NCBI GenBank assembly: GCA_013813145.1
Contig: JACCSE010000322.1
Location: forward strand, 1-8,179
From: Gemmatimonadales bacterium
GTDB taxonomy: Bacteria > Gemmatimonadota > Gemmatimonadetes > Gemmatimonadales > GWC2-71-9
Length of the DNA: 8,179 bases
Direction of reading: 5' to 3'
A model generated the notes under the pieces. It saw nothing but the letters and a program-made list of their open reading frames with translations, did no database searches and was not told the origin of the DNA. Each line of letters begins with the position of its first letter. The first letter of the stretch is position 1. Shown piece after piece: positions 1 to 5,563 of this stretch. Made by a program: the position numbers and the translations under genes.

Positions 1-2
1 GG

Positions 3-494
3 CGACGCAAGCGTCACCCCTACGGCCTGTTCCTCCTGCTCCTCATCGCGCTAGCGCTCACCCCCTCCGACGCCGCCGCGCAACGCCGGGGGCGCGGCGG
101 CGGCTCCCTGATCCATGGCCCCGTGGAGGCCGGAGTCCGCGGCGGCCGGGACTTCGAGAACCACGCCTGGACCCTCGGCGCCCAGGTCCGGGTGCCCGTC
201 GCCCGGAATCTCGAGCTCCGGCCCAGCGGCGACCTCCTCTTCCCCCGCGATGCCGGCACCGGATGGCAGCTCAACGGCGACGCCGCCATCCGCTTCGGCA
301 CCGGCGACGTGTACGCCGGCGGCGGGGTCGCGTTGCTTCATCCCGATGGCGGTGACACCGAAACCGGCTACAATCTGTTCTTCGGTCTCGCGACCTCGGC
401 CTCCCTCTGGAAGCCGTTTCTCGAGTTCCGATGGACCTTCGTGAACGACGTGAGCCCCTTCCGGCTCATGCTCGGATTCAACCGCCAGCTCTGA
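3..494 (+). CDS. Small exported protein, probable outer-membrane beta-barrel (5' end outside window)
   Basis: I do not recognise this as a named gene. The frame is open from base 3 to the TGA at 492-494, and no start codon lies before the signal peptide, so the start is just outside the window. The first visible residues are basic (RRKRH), then a hydrophobic run LFLLLLIALALT, then a signal-peptidase I type site (SDAAA|Q) near base 80. The mature part is about 137 residues. It alternates polar and hydrophobic residues in short stretches separated by Gly/Asp/Asn turns (for example GWQLNGDAAIRF, DVYAGGGVALLH, KPFLEFRWTF) and ends in a strand-like LMLGFNRQL. This pattern fits a small barrel of about eight strands. 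The role is unknown: it could be structural or a porin-like surface protein. It lies 13 bases before osmC and is probably co-transcribed with it. The signal peptide is clear; the barrel is inferred. Confidence 0.7.
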   Translation, partial: RRKRHPYGLFLLLLIALALTPSDAAAQRRGRGGGSLIHGPVEAGVRGGRDFENHAWTLGAQVRVPVARNLELRPSGDLLFPRDAGTGWQLNGDAAIRFGTGDVYAGGGVALLHPDGGDTETGYNLFFGLATSASLWKPFLEFRWTFVNDVSPFRLMLGFNRQL

Positions 495-496
495 TC

Positions 497-501
497 AGGA
501 G
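497..501 (+). promoter_or_regulatory. Ribosome binding site of osmC
   Basis: AGGAG lies 6 bases before the ATG at 508, between the stop of the upstream exported-protein gene and osmC. It is a near-ideal Shine-Dalgarno sequence and supports the ATG at 508 as the real start. Confidence 0.75.
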
Positions 502-507
502 AACAGG

Positions 508-936
508 ATGCCGACCAGCAGCGCCAGCGCCACGTGGGAAGGGGTGCTCCGCACCGGACGCGGACACTTCACCGCCGGCTCGAAGGCTTTCGAAGGCGAT
601 TACTCGTTCCGGACCCGCTTCGAGGGGGCCCAGGGCACCAATCCCGAGGAGCTGATCGCGGCCGCCCACGCCGCCTGCTTCAGCATGGCCCTCTCCGCCG
701 GCTTGGAAAAGGCGGGGACGCCGGCCACCCGGATTTCCACGACCGCGGCCTGCACCGTCGAAAAGGTGGGCGACGGTTTCAAGATCACCAGCATGCGGTT
801 GGAGACCCGCGGCGAAGTCCCCGGGCTGGACCAGGCCCGGTTTGCCGGAGCCGCCGAGGCCGCGAAGGAGGGATGTCCGGTGTCCGGGGCGCTCAAGGGA
901 AACGTCCGGCTCGAGCTGGACGCGAGGCTGGCATAG
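508..936 (+). CDS. osmC: OsmC-family organic hydroperoxide peroxidase
   Basis: This 142-residue protein is a thiol peroxidase of the OsmC/Ohr superfamily. Such enzymes reduce organic hydroperoxides in the cytoplasm using a reactive Cys and a second resolving Cys. The two expected cysteines are present: Cys57 in the block NPEELIAAAHAACFSMALS and Cys123 in AKEGCPVSGAL. The N-terminal WEGVLRTGRG segment and RFEGAQGTNPEEL block match E. coli OsmC almost residue for residue, and the length equals the family norm (about 140). This supports the OsmC branch rather than Ohr. Cys82 is an extra, non-motif cysteine. The start is the ATG preceded by AGGAG. The gene follows the exported-protein gene by 13 bases and runs directly into the YdjM-like gene, so it is the middle gene of a probable three-gene operon. 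OsmC is usually induced by osmotic or peroxide stress; no specific operator is visible here because the operon promoter lies outside the window. Confidence 0.95.
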   Translation: MPTSSASATWEGVLRTGRGHFTAGSKAFEGDYSFRTRFEGAQGTNPEELIAAAHAACFSMALSAGLEKAGTPATRISTTAACTVEKVGDGFKITSMRLETRGEVPGLDQARFAGAAEAAKEGCPVSGALKGNVRLELDARLA

Positions 937-1916
937 ACCCGATCTGCCACACGCTGGTCGGCGCGGGGCTGGCGCGCGGCGGTCTGGCGCGCCGCACCGC
1001 GCTCGGCACCACCACGCTGCTCGTGGGGGCCAATCTCCCCGACGTGGACGTGCTGGCTTACTTCTGGGGCCCCGCCGCCGACCTCGCCTTCCGCCGCGGC
1101 TGGACCCACGGCGTGCTGGCGCTAGCGCTGTGGCCGTTCCTTCTCACCGGCGCCATGCTCGCCGCCGACCGCCTGGTCCGGCGAATGCGACGGCGCGAGA
1201 GTCCGCCCGCGCTTCCCCGCCAGCTCCTCCTCCTCTCGGCCATCTCCATCGTCTCCCACCCGATCCTCGACACGCTGAACACCTACGGAGTCCGCTGGCT
1301 GATGCCGTTCAGCGGCCGGTGGTTCTATGGCGACACCCTTTTCATCGTGGATCCCTGGCTCTGGCTCGCGCTCGGCGCGGGCGTGCTGCTGAGCCGGCGG
1401 CGGACGGCGCCCGCGAGGATCGGGCTTGGGCTCGCGGCGGCTTACGCGGCGGCCATGGCGGTCTCCGCGATCGTGGGCCGCCGCATCGCGACGCGGGAGC
1501 TTGCGGACCGAACCGGCCGGCCGGTGGACGCGATCATGCTGGCGCCTCAGCCGGTGACGCCGTTCGTGCGAACGGTGGTGGCGGCGCAGGCCGACGGGTA
1601 CCAGGTAGGACGGTTCCATTGGCTGGAACGTTCGAGCATCGATCCGGGCTCGCTCCGGAGTTATACCCGCGGCGACCCCGAGCATCCCGCGGTGGTCGCT
1701 GCCCGGGCGGCCACGGTCGGCCGGCGGTTCCTGTCCTGGGCCAGGTTTCCCGCATTTCAGATCGAGCCGGCGGGAGGGGAACGGTACGTGGTGCACATCG
1801 TGGATTTGAGATACGCCGATCGCCCCGGGGTGAGCTTCGGGGCGGTGTCGATCCCGGTCACTCTCCCGCGAGCTTCCTCGCGACGCTCGGATATCCCGAC
1901 CGCATCGCATTACTGA
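873..1916 (+). CDS. YdjM-type integral membrane 'metal-dependent hydrolase' family protein
   Basis: This membrane protein belongs to the YdjM (DUF457-type) family, labelled metal-dependent hydrolases although a substrate is not established. Numbering from base 933, the family motifs are DPICHTLVGAGLA at the N-terminus (His6), NLPDVDVL (Asp37, Asp39), RRGWTHG (His59), SHPILDTLNTYG (His109, Asp113) and GDTLFIVDPWLWL. These His and Asp residues are the probable metal ligands. Hydrophobic helices lie around residues 24-46, 58-75, 98-112, 143-153 and 165-185. They are followed by a soluble C-terminal part that is probably extracytoplasmic. The start is uncertain. Family members begin with Met directly before DP, but here that codon is ATA at 933-935, which overlaps the osmC stop as ATAG and has GAGG at 924-927. 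The only ordinary in-frame start upstream is ATG 873, used here; it adds 20 unconserved residues overlapping osmC. The last residues overlap the relic on the other strand. Confidence 0.85.
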   Translation: MSGVRGAQGKRPARAGREAGIDPICHTLVGAGLARGGLARRTALGTTTLLVGANLPDVDVLAYFWGPAADLAFRRGWTHGVLALALWPFLLTGAMLAADRLVRRMRRRESPPALPRQLLLLSAISIVSHPILDTLNTYGVRWLMPFSGRWFYGDTLFIVDPWLWLALGAGVLLSRRRTAPARIGLGLAAAYAAAMAVSAIVGRRIATRELADRTGRPVDAIMLAPQPVTPFVRTVVAAQADGYQVGRFHWLERSSIDPGSLRSYTRGDPEHPAVVAARAATVGRRFLSWARFPAFQIEPAGGERYVVHIVDLRYADRPGVSFGAVSIPVTLPRASSRRSDIPTASHY

Positions 1917-2248
1917 GGCGGGCCCCATACCGGAGGGACGAGCCCTGCCTCGCCCGGGTGCGCCAGCGGGTCTCGTCCCCCATGGTGGCCGTAGCCGCCG
2001 CCGTCGAGCTGGAACTCCACGTGTTTCGACTTGACCCTGATCTTGGTCACCATCGCGGTCTCACCGGCCCGAATGGCGGTGCCAAAGTCTTTCAGGCGAT
2101 CGGCATACTTGGGGTAGTCGAGCGGACGGGAATCGGCGGGGTAGACATCAACGCCGCCCTCGGTACCGGGCAAGGCGATCGAACCCACCTCCGCGCAAGT
2201 CCCTCGCTTCGCTTGGTAGGTGGGTACGGGGGGATCCCGCTTGACACA
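1858..2248 (-). pseudogene. Decayed remnant of a conserved hypothetical gene, 5'-truncated and frameshifted
   Basis: The minus strand from 2248 down to about 1982 encodes protein-like sequence: DPPVPTYQAKRGTC, then GSIALPGTEGGVDVYPADS, a KYADRLKDFG segment, and VTKIRVKSKHVEFQLDGGGYG. I recall a conserved hypothetical family with this last block in Acidobacteriota-like genomes but cannot name it. The remnant is broken at both ends. Upstream there is a TGA at 2249-2251 and no start or signal peptide; the first possible in-frame start is GTG at 2186-2188, inside the conserved part. Downstream, the reading frame ends at TAA 1910-1912. Removing one base from the C5 run at 1977-1981 restores a frame reading GYGHHGDETRW and continuing with high GC3 to a TGA at 1858-1860. 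It converges on the YdjM-like gene and lies back to back with gntR, whose promoter occupies the place of its missing 5' end. A short functional peptide from GTG 2188 is possible but less likely. Confidence 0.55.
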
Positions 2249-2285
2249 TCACAAAAGCAGAATACTGTATACAGAACACTGTTCT
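2241..2285 (+). promoter_or_regulatory. gntR promoter with two palindromic operator candidates
   Basis: This is an AT-rich pocket in otherwise very GC-rich DNA. TTGACA at 2241-2246 is a perfect -35 element. TACTGT at 2263-2268 (TAnnnT type -10) follows after a 16-base spacer, placing transcription start near 2275, about 20 bases before the ATG. Two perfect palindromes overlap it. CTGTATACAG (2265-2274) has the GTATAC core common in operators of GntR/FCD regulators. AGAACA-C-TGTTCT (2273-2285) covers the predicted transcription start. Because they sit on the -10 and start site, binding there would block transcription. The simplest reading is autorepression of the gntR-aminotransferase unit by the GntR protein. 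Promoter elements and palindromes are seen directly; the binding protein is inferred. Confidence 0.65.
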
Positions 2286-2294
2286 TGGGGCTGA

Positions 2295-2930
2295 ATGCCG
2301 ATAACCCGCGTCCCCCTCCGCGAGCAGATCCACTCCGAGCTCCTCGACCGGATCCACTCCGGAGACATTCCCCCCGGCTCTCGTGTCCAAGACACGACAC
2401 TGGCCCGACAGCTTGGCGTCAGCAGAACCCCGGTGCGGGAAGCCTTAATTCGCCTCGCCCGCGACGGCGTCCTCGACTCCGACACCGGACGCGGTTTCCG
2501 CCTCCGCCCCTTCGCCCGCGCCGAGCTGCGTGATGTCGGCGGCATCCTGGCGGTGCTCGAACCTCTCGCTCTCGGCCTCGCCCCCGACTTCTCCCCTGAA
2601 CGCCTCACCGGCTTGGCTGACCTCGCCCGGCAACTCGAGCAGGCCCGGGGTGACGTCGCCCGGATCGTGGAGCTGGACGAGGCCTGGCACCGGAGCCTGC
2701 TCGCCGATTGTCCCAACCGCCGCCTGCTCGAGCTCATCGCCACCCTGCGGCAGGTGCCCCGCCGCTACCTCCATGCCTATCTTCGCGAGGCCCGCCGCGT
2801 GAGTCTCTCCGCCCTGCATCACACCCGGGTACTCGACGCCCTCCGCCGCGGCGACCGGAGTGCGGCGGCCGCCCTGCTCGAGCGCCGATGGCGCCGGGGG
2901 ATCCAGGAGATGGAAGGGTGGATCCCATGA
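2295..2930 (+). CDS. GntR-family transcriptional regulator, FCD subfamily
   Basis: This 211-residue cytoplasmic DNA-binding protein is a ligand-responsive repressor or activator of the FadR/FCD type, usually dimeric. The N-terminal winged helix spans about residues 8-70. It includes the GntR signature PPGSRVQDTTLARQLGVSRT, then PVREALIRLARDGVL and the wing GRGFRLRP. The all-helical FCD ligand domain spans about 78-205. Its expected metal-binding pattern is visible as Asp128-x3-His132 (ELDEAWHRSL) and the C-terminal His175/His176 in HHTRVLDALRRGD; His160 may be a third ligand. Length is normal for the subfamily. The ATG at 2295 is chosen because the DNA-binding domain begins at once and the promoter lies directly upstream; GGGG at 2287-2290 is only a weak ribosome site. 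The stop overlaps the next start as ATGA, so this gene is translationally coupled to the PLP enzyme it probably controls. The effector is unknown but likely relates to that enzyme's substrate. Confidence 0.92.
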   Translation: MPITRVPLREQIHSELLDRIHSGDIPPGSRVQDTTLARQLGVSRTPVREALIRLARDGVLDSDTGRGFRLRPFARAELRDVGGILAVLEPLALGLAPDFSPERLTGLADLARQLEQARGDVARIVELDEAWHRSLLADCPNRRLLELIATLRQVPRRYLHAYLREARRVSLSALHHTRVLDALRRGDRSAAAALLERRWRRGIQEMEGWIP

Positions 2931-4153
2931 ACCGTCCGGCGACTACCCCTGAGGTATCGGCTTGGCGGGCGGAGACGCCCGGCTCAGACCGCCTGGTCCA
3001 CCTGAATAACGCCGGCGCGGCGCTCGTGCCCCACCAGGTGGCCGATGCGGTAGACGCTCACCTCCGCCTGGAGCGGGAGTTGGGAGGCTATGAGGCGGCG
3101 GACGCTCGCCGGGAGGAAATCGCCGCGGCCCACGCGTCGGTCGCCCGGGTTCTCGGCGCCCCAGCGGCAAGCATTGCGATGGTTCAGAACGCCACTCTCG
3201 GCTTCGCCCACGCGCTGCAGGCCTTCGACTTTCGACCCGGCGACCGCATCCTCACCAGCCGCGCCGACTACGTCTCCAACCAGATCATGTATCTCTCGCT
3301 GGGGCGCCGCTGCGGGGTGGAGATCGTCCGCGCACCCGATGGTCCGGCCGGCGGGACCGATCCCGACGCGGTCCGCTCGCTGATCTCCCGGCAGCGCCCG
3401 ACCCTGGTGGCGTTGACCTGGGTGCCGACCAACTCCGGCCTGGTGCAGCCGGTCGAGGCGATCGGCGAGCTCTGCCGCGCCGCCGAAGTGCCCTATTTGG
3501 TCGATGCCTGCCAGGCGGCGGGACAATTGCCGGTGGATGTGACACGGCTGGGGTGCGACTACCTCACGGGGACCGCGCGCAAGTTTCTCCGCGGCCCGAG
3601 AGGCGTCGGGTTCCTCTACGTCTCCGAGCGGGCGCTCGCCGCCGGCGCGCACCCGCTCCTGGTGGACATGCGGGGCGCCACCTGGAGTGACCCCGACGAT
3701 TTCACCCTCGTGCCGGACGCCCTCCGCTTCGAGAGCTGGGAGATCTCCCACGCCCTCGTGCTCGGCCTCGGCGCCGCGGCCGACTACGCCCTCAAGGTCG
3801 GAATCGAAACGGCCACCCACCGCGCCCGCGCCCTCGCCGCCTACGCACGGGCGCGCCTCTCCTCAGTGCCCGGCGTCCGTGTCCTCGACCGTGGCCCCGA
3901 GCTCTGCGCCATCGTCACCGCCGACCTAGGCGTGCCGGCCGACGCCGTAAAGACCACCCTCCGCGCCCGAGGCATCAACACCAGCTCCGCCGAGCGCGAG
4001 GACGCGGTGATCGACATGGACGAAAAGGGCACCGCCTCCGTTCTCCGCATCTCGCCGCATTACTACAACACGGCCGAAGAGATCGATATCGCGGTGGCGG
4101 CGGTGGGGGAAGCCGTAACCGGTAATCAGGAAACGGTGAACGGTGAACGGTGA
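2927..4153 (+). CDS. Class V aminotransferase-fold PLP-dependent enzyme
   Basis: This 408-residue fold-type I PLP enzyme belongs to the class V (cysteine desulfurase/isopenicillin-epimerase-like) family. Landmarks: HLNNAGAALVP (25-34) at the substrate/PLP entry, the AMVQNATLGF phosphate-binding region (84-93), Asp193 in LVDACQAAGQ pairing with the pyridine nitrogen, Lys219 in GTARKFLRGPRGVGFL as the Schiff-base lysine, and Arg374 in LRISPHYYNT as the carboxylate-binding arginine. Desulfurases of the SufS/IscS type carry a catalytic Cys on a C-terminal loop; none is seen at 355-375, so persulfide transfer is unlikely. The GGYEAAD and GPRGVGFL segments resemble EgtE-type C-S lyases and related lyases, but the substrate cannot be fixed. 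The ATG at 2927 overlaps the gntR stop, giving a two-gene unit. The last residues (ETVNGER) and the TGA stop are encoded by the AACGGTG heptamer repeat, suggesting the original C-terminus was replaced. Confidence 0.88.
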   Translation: MNRPATTPEVSAWRAETPGSDRLVHLNNAGAALVPHQVADAVDAHLRLERELGGYEAADARREEIAAAHASVARVLGAPAASIAMVQNATLGFAHALQAFDFRPGDRILTSRADYVSNQIMYLSLGRRCGVEIVRAPDGPAGGTDPDAVRSLISRQRPTLVALTWVPTNSGLVQPVEAIGELCRAAEVPYLVDACQAAGQLPVDVTRLGCDYLTGTARKFLRGPRGVGFLYVSERALAAGAHPLLVDMRGATWSDPDDFTLVPDALRFESWEISHALVLGLGAAADYALKVGIETATHRARALAAYARARLSSVPGVRVLDRGPELCAIVTADLGVPADAVKTTLRARGINTSSAEREDAVIDMDEKGTASVLRISPHYYNTAEEIDIAVAAVGEAVTGNQETVNGER

Positions 4154-4206
4154 ACGGTGAACGGGATACCTTGGCAGTCCCCGTTTACCGTTTACCGTTC
4201 ACCGTT
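4132..4206. repeat. Inverted cluster of AACGGTG heptamers
   Basis: Four full direct copies of AACGGTG plus a partial one occupy 4132-4164. After a short unique spacer, 4181-4206 holds the inverted version: CCGTTTA twice, CCGTTCA once, and a partial copy. Variants differ at one base (AACGGTG versus AACGGTA). Since 7 is not a multiple of 3, the direct array offers TGA in all three forward frames and supplies the stop of the PLP enzyme. It looks like a short dispersed intergenic repeat of the REP/heptamer type rather than unique coding sequence; dispersal cannot be judged from one copy. Confidence 0.8.
4139..4206. terminator. Long hairpin, probable bidirectional terminator between convergent genes
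   Basis: Bases 4139-4165 can pair with 4180-4206 in a 27-bp stem, with two G-T positions that become G-U in plus-strand RNA, around a 14-base loop (4166-4179). It covers the stop of the PLP enzyme (4151-4153) and abuts the TAA of tesA (4207-4209). It therefore fills the convergent gap and could stop or protect transcripts from either side. A T-tract (4205-4208) is present but short, so factor-independent termination is inferred, not certain. Confidence 0.55.
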
Positions 4207-4887
4207 TTACGCTCTCTCTCTCCCGCGCACCACCGCCTCCACCACCCCCCACACCGTCTCCGCCATCACTCTGTGACCTGCCGCCGTCGGATGGATCATG
4301 TCGGCTTGGTTGAGCGAATCCACTCCCGCGACATCCTCCAGCAGAAACGGCACCAGCGGGAGGTCGTTGGTCTCGGCCAGGTCGTCGTAAACTTGGCGGA
4401 ACCTCCGTGCATAGCCCAAGCCGAAGTTGGGCAGTGCGCGCATCCCCACCAGCACGATCGTCGGTGGCGGCCTCTGGTCCCGCGCGCGGTCGATGATCGC
4501 CTGGATGTTGGCCCGCAGCGAATCGGTAGGGAGTCCGCGGAGCCCGTCGTTGGCGCCGGTCTCGATGACCAGCAGGGAGGCGGGCTGCTGGAGCAGCCAG
4601 TCGATCCGGCGCCGCGCCCCCGCGGAGCTTTCCCCGCTCACGCCGGCGTTGACCGCCACGTATTCCAGTCCGGCCGAGTCGAGCTTCCGTTGGATCAGCG
4701 CCGGAAAAGCCTGCTCGGGATCCAGCCCCAGTCCGGCGGTGAGGCTGGTTCCCAGAAAGACGATCCGGCCGCGCTCCTGGTCCGACCGCGGTGGCGATTC
4801 CGCCACCGCCCGCGCTGCTTCGTCGCCACCGCAGCCCACCAGCGCGGCCGCGAGCGAGAGACCGAGCCAACCGGACCTGTATATCAT
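4207..4887 (-). CDS. tesA: TesA-like SGNH esterase/lysophospholipase, predicted lipoprotein
   Basis: This 226-residue protein is a secreted serine esterase of the SGNH (GDSL) family, related to TesA/arylesterase, which cleaves acyl esters and thioesters or lysophospholipids in the periplasm. A signal sequence (residues 1-18) ends in the lipobox LVGC, so Cys19 should be lipidated; Gly at +2 gives no inner-membrane retention signal by enterobacterial rules. Family blocks: I, FLGTSLTAGLGL with nucleophile Ser48; II, NAGVSGESS with oxyanion Gly82; III, ETGANDGLRG with Asn113; V, ADMIHPTAAGH with Asp196 and His199. All catalytic residues are present. Block I has Thr47 where many members have Asp (GTSL for GDSL). 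E. coli TesA is a soluble periplasmic enzyme, so lipid anchoring is a difference. The ATG at 4887 is supported by the full signal peptide and a GGAG about 10 bases upstream. The gene is divergent from ybbAP and ends at the heptamer hairpin. Confidence 0.92.
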   Translation of the reverse strand: MIYRSGWLGLSLAAALVGCGGDEAARAVAESPPRSDQERGRIVFLGTSLTAGLGLDPEQAFPALIQRKLDSAGLEYVAVNAGVSGESSAGARRRIDWLLQQPASLLVIETGANDGLRGLPTDSLRANIQAIIDRARDQRPPPTIVLVGMRALPNFGLGYARRFRQVYDDLAETNDLPLVPFLLEDVAGVDSLNQADMIHPTAAGHRVMAETVWGVVEAVVRGRERA

Positions 4888-4894
4888 TCAGATC
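4888..4894. promoter_or_regulatory. Seven-base gap between divergent tesA and ybbA starts
   Basis: Only TCAGATC separates the two start codons, so both promoters must overlap the opposite coding sequence or transcript. Upstream of ybbA I see no Shine-Dalgarno sequence. A weak -10-like TATATC at 4880-4885 would start RNA within a few bases of the ATG, which would make ybbA leaderless or nearly so. On the tesA side a GGAG lies inside the ybbA 5' coding region. The gap itself is certain; promoter positions are tentative. Confidence 0.45.
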
Positions 4895-5563
4895 ATGCTC
4901 CGCTGCGCATCACTCACCAAGACCTACCGCTCCGGCGATCGGAAGCTCACCGTCCTGAACGATATCACCTTCACGATCGAGCCGGGCGGCTTCGCGGCCA
5001 TCGTGGGGCCTTCGGGAAGTGGAAAGACGACGCTGCTCGGCCTCCTCGCCGGCCTCGACCGGCCCACCGCAGGAACCGTACACCTCGACGGCGCGGAGCT
5101 GGGTGCGCTCGACGAGGACGCCCGCGCCCGGCTTCGGGGCGAGAAGATCGGGTTCGTCTTCCAATCGTTTCAGCTCATCCCGACGCTCACGGCTCGAGAA
5201 AACGTGCAGGTGCCCCTGGAGCTGCGGGGCGAGAGCGCGGCTGAACGGGCGGCGGAGCTGCTGGCCCGCGTCGGTCTCCGCGACCGGGGCGACCACTACC
5301 CGGCCCAGCTCTCCGGCGGCGAGCAGCAGCGAGTCGCCCTGGCTCGCGCCTTCAGCACCCGACCCAAGGTGCTCTTCGCCGATGAGCCCACCGGCAACCT
5401 CGACGCACGGACCGGAGCCGGGATCATCGATCTCATGGTCGAGCTGAATCGCGACTTCGGTACGACGCTGGTGCTGGTGACCCACGACGTCGATCTGGCG
5501 GCCCGCGCCCGCCGCACCATCCGGCTGGCCGATGGCCGCGTAGTCGCTGACAGCGCCGGGTGA
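4895..5563 (+). CDS. ybbA: ABC transporter ATP-binding subunit, YbbA (LolD/MacB-type)
   Basis: This 222-residue cytoplasmic ATPase powers the YbbP permease. It is a complete single nucleotide-binding domain: A-loop Tyr11, Walker A GPSGSGKTT (38-46), Q-loop Gln90 in FVFQSFQLIPTLTA, signature LSGGEQQRVALARAF (139-153), Walker B VLFADEP with Glu164 as catalytic base, D-loop NLDA, and switch His197 in VLVTHD. The FQLIPTLTARENV segment is typical of the LolD/MacB/YbbA group, which works with FtsX-type permeases by transmitting motion to periplasmic domains rather than by classic substrate channels. The assignment to YbbA rests mainly on its neighbours: divergent tesA and downstream ybbP. The ATG at 4895 begins 7 residues before the conserved TKTYRSG; earlier in-frame codons run through the tesA signal-peptide region and are unlikely. 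Its TGA overlaps the GTG start of ybbP by four bases. Confidence 0.94.
   Translation: MLRCASLTKTYRSGDRKLTVLNDITFTIEPGGFAAIVGPSGSGKTTLLGLLAGLDRPTAGTVHLDGAELGALDEDARARLRGEKIGFVFQSFQLIPTLTARENVQVPLELRGESAAERAAELLARVGLRDRGDHYPAQLSGGEQQRVALARAFSTRPKVLFADEPTGNLDARTGAGIIDLMVELNRDFGTTLVLVTHDVDLAARARRTIRLADGRVVADSAG

Noticed and set aside
534..872. N-terminal extension of the YdjM-like frame back through osmC
   Set aside because: The frame is open but its translation is Arg/Gly-rich and unrelated to the family. osmC in the other frame explains the sequence, and the conserved N-terminus begins at 933.
1560..1575. CCGTTCG-TG-CGAACGG palindrome
   Set aside because: It lies inside the YdjM-like coding sequence, fits normal codon use there, has a 2-base loop, and is not near a promoter.
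1935..1979. GGGACGAG / CTCGTCCC inverted repeat after the YdjM-like gene as a terminator
   Set aside because: The arms are only 8 bp with a 29-base loop and no T-tract, and the 3' arm lies in the relic's coding sequence. Too weak to call.
842..2533. 563-codon plus-strand open frame across the YdjM-like gene, the relic and gntR
   Set aside because: It crosses three better-supported genes in another frame and is Arg/Pro/Gly/Ala-rich without any family motif.
4150..4894. Plus-strand open frames antisense to tesA, including a fusion to ybbA
   Set aside because: tesA on the minus strand has a full signal peptide, lipobox and all SGNH blocks; the plus-strand translations show no motif before ybbA residue 1.
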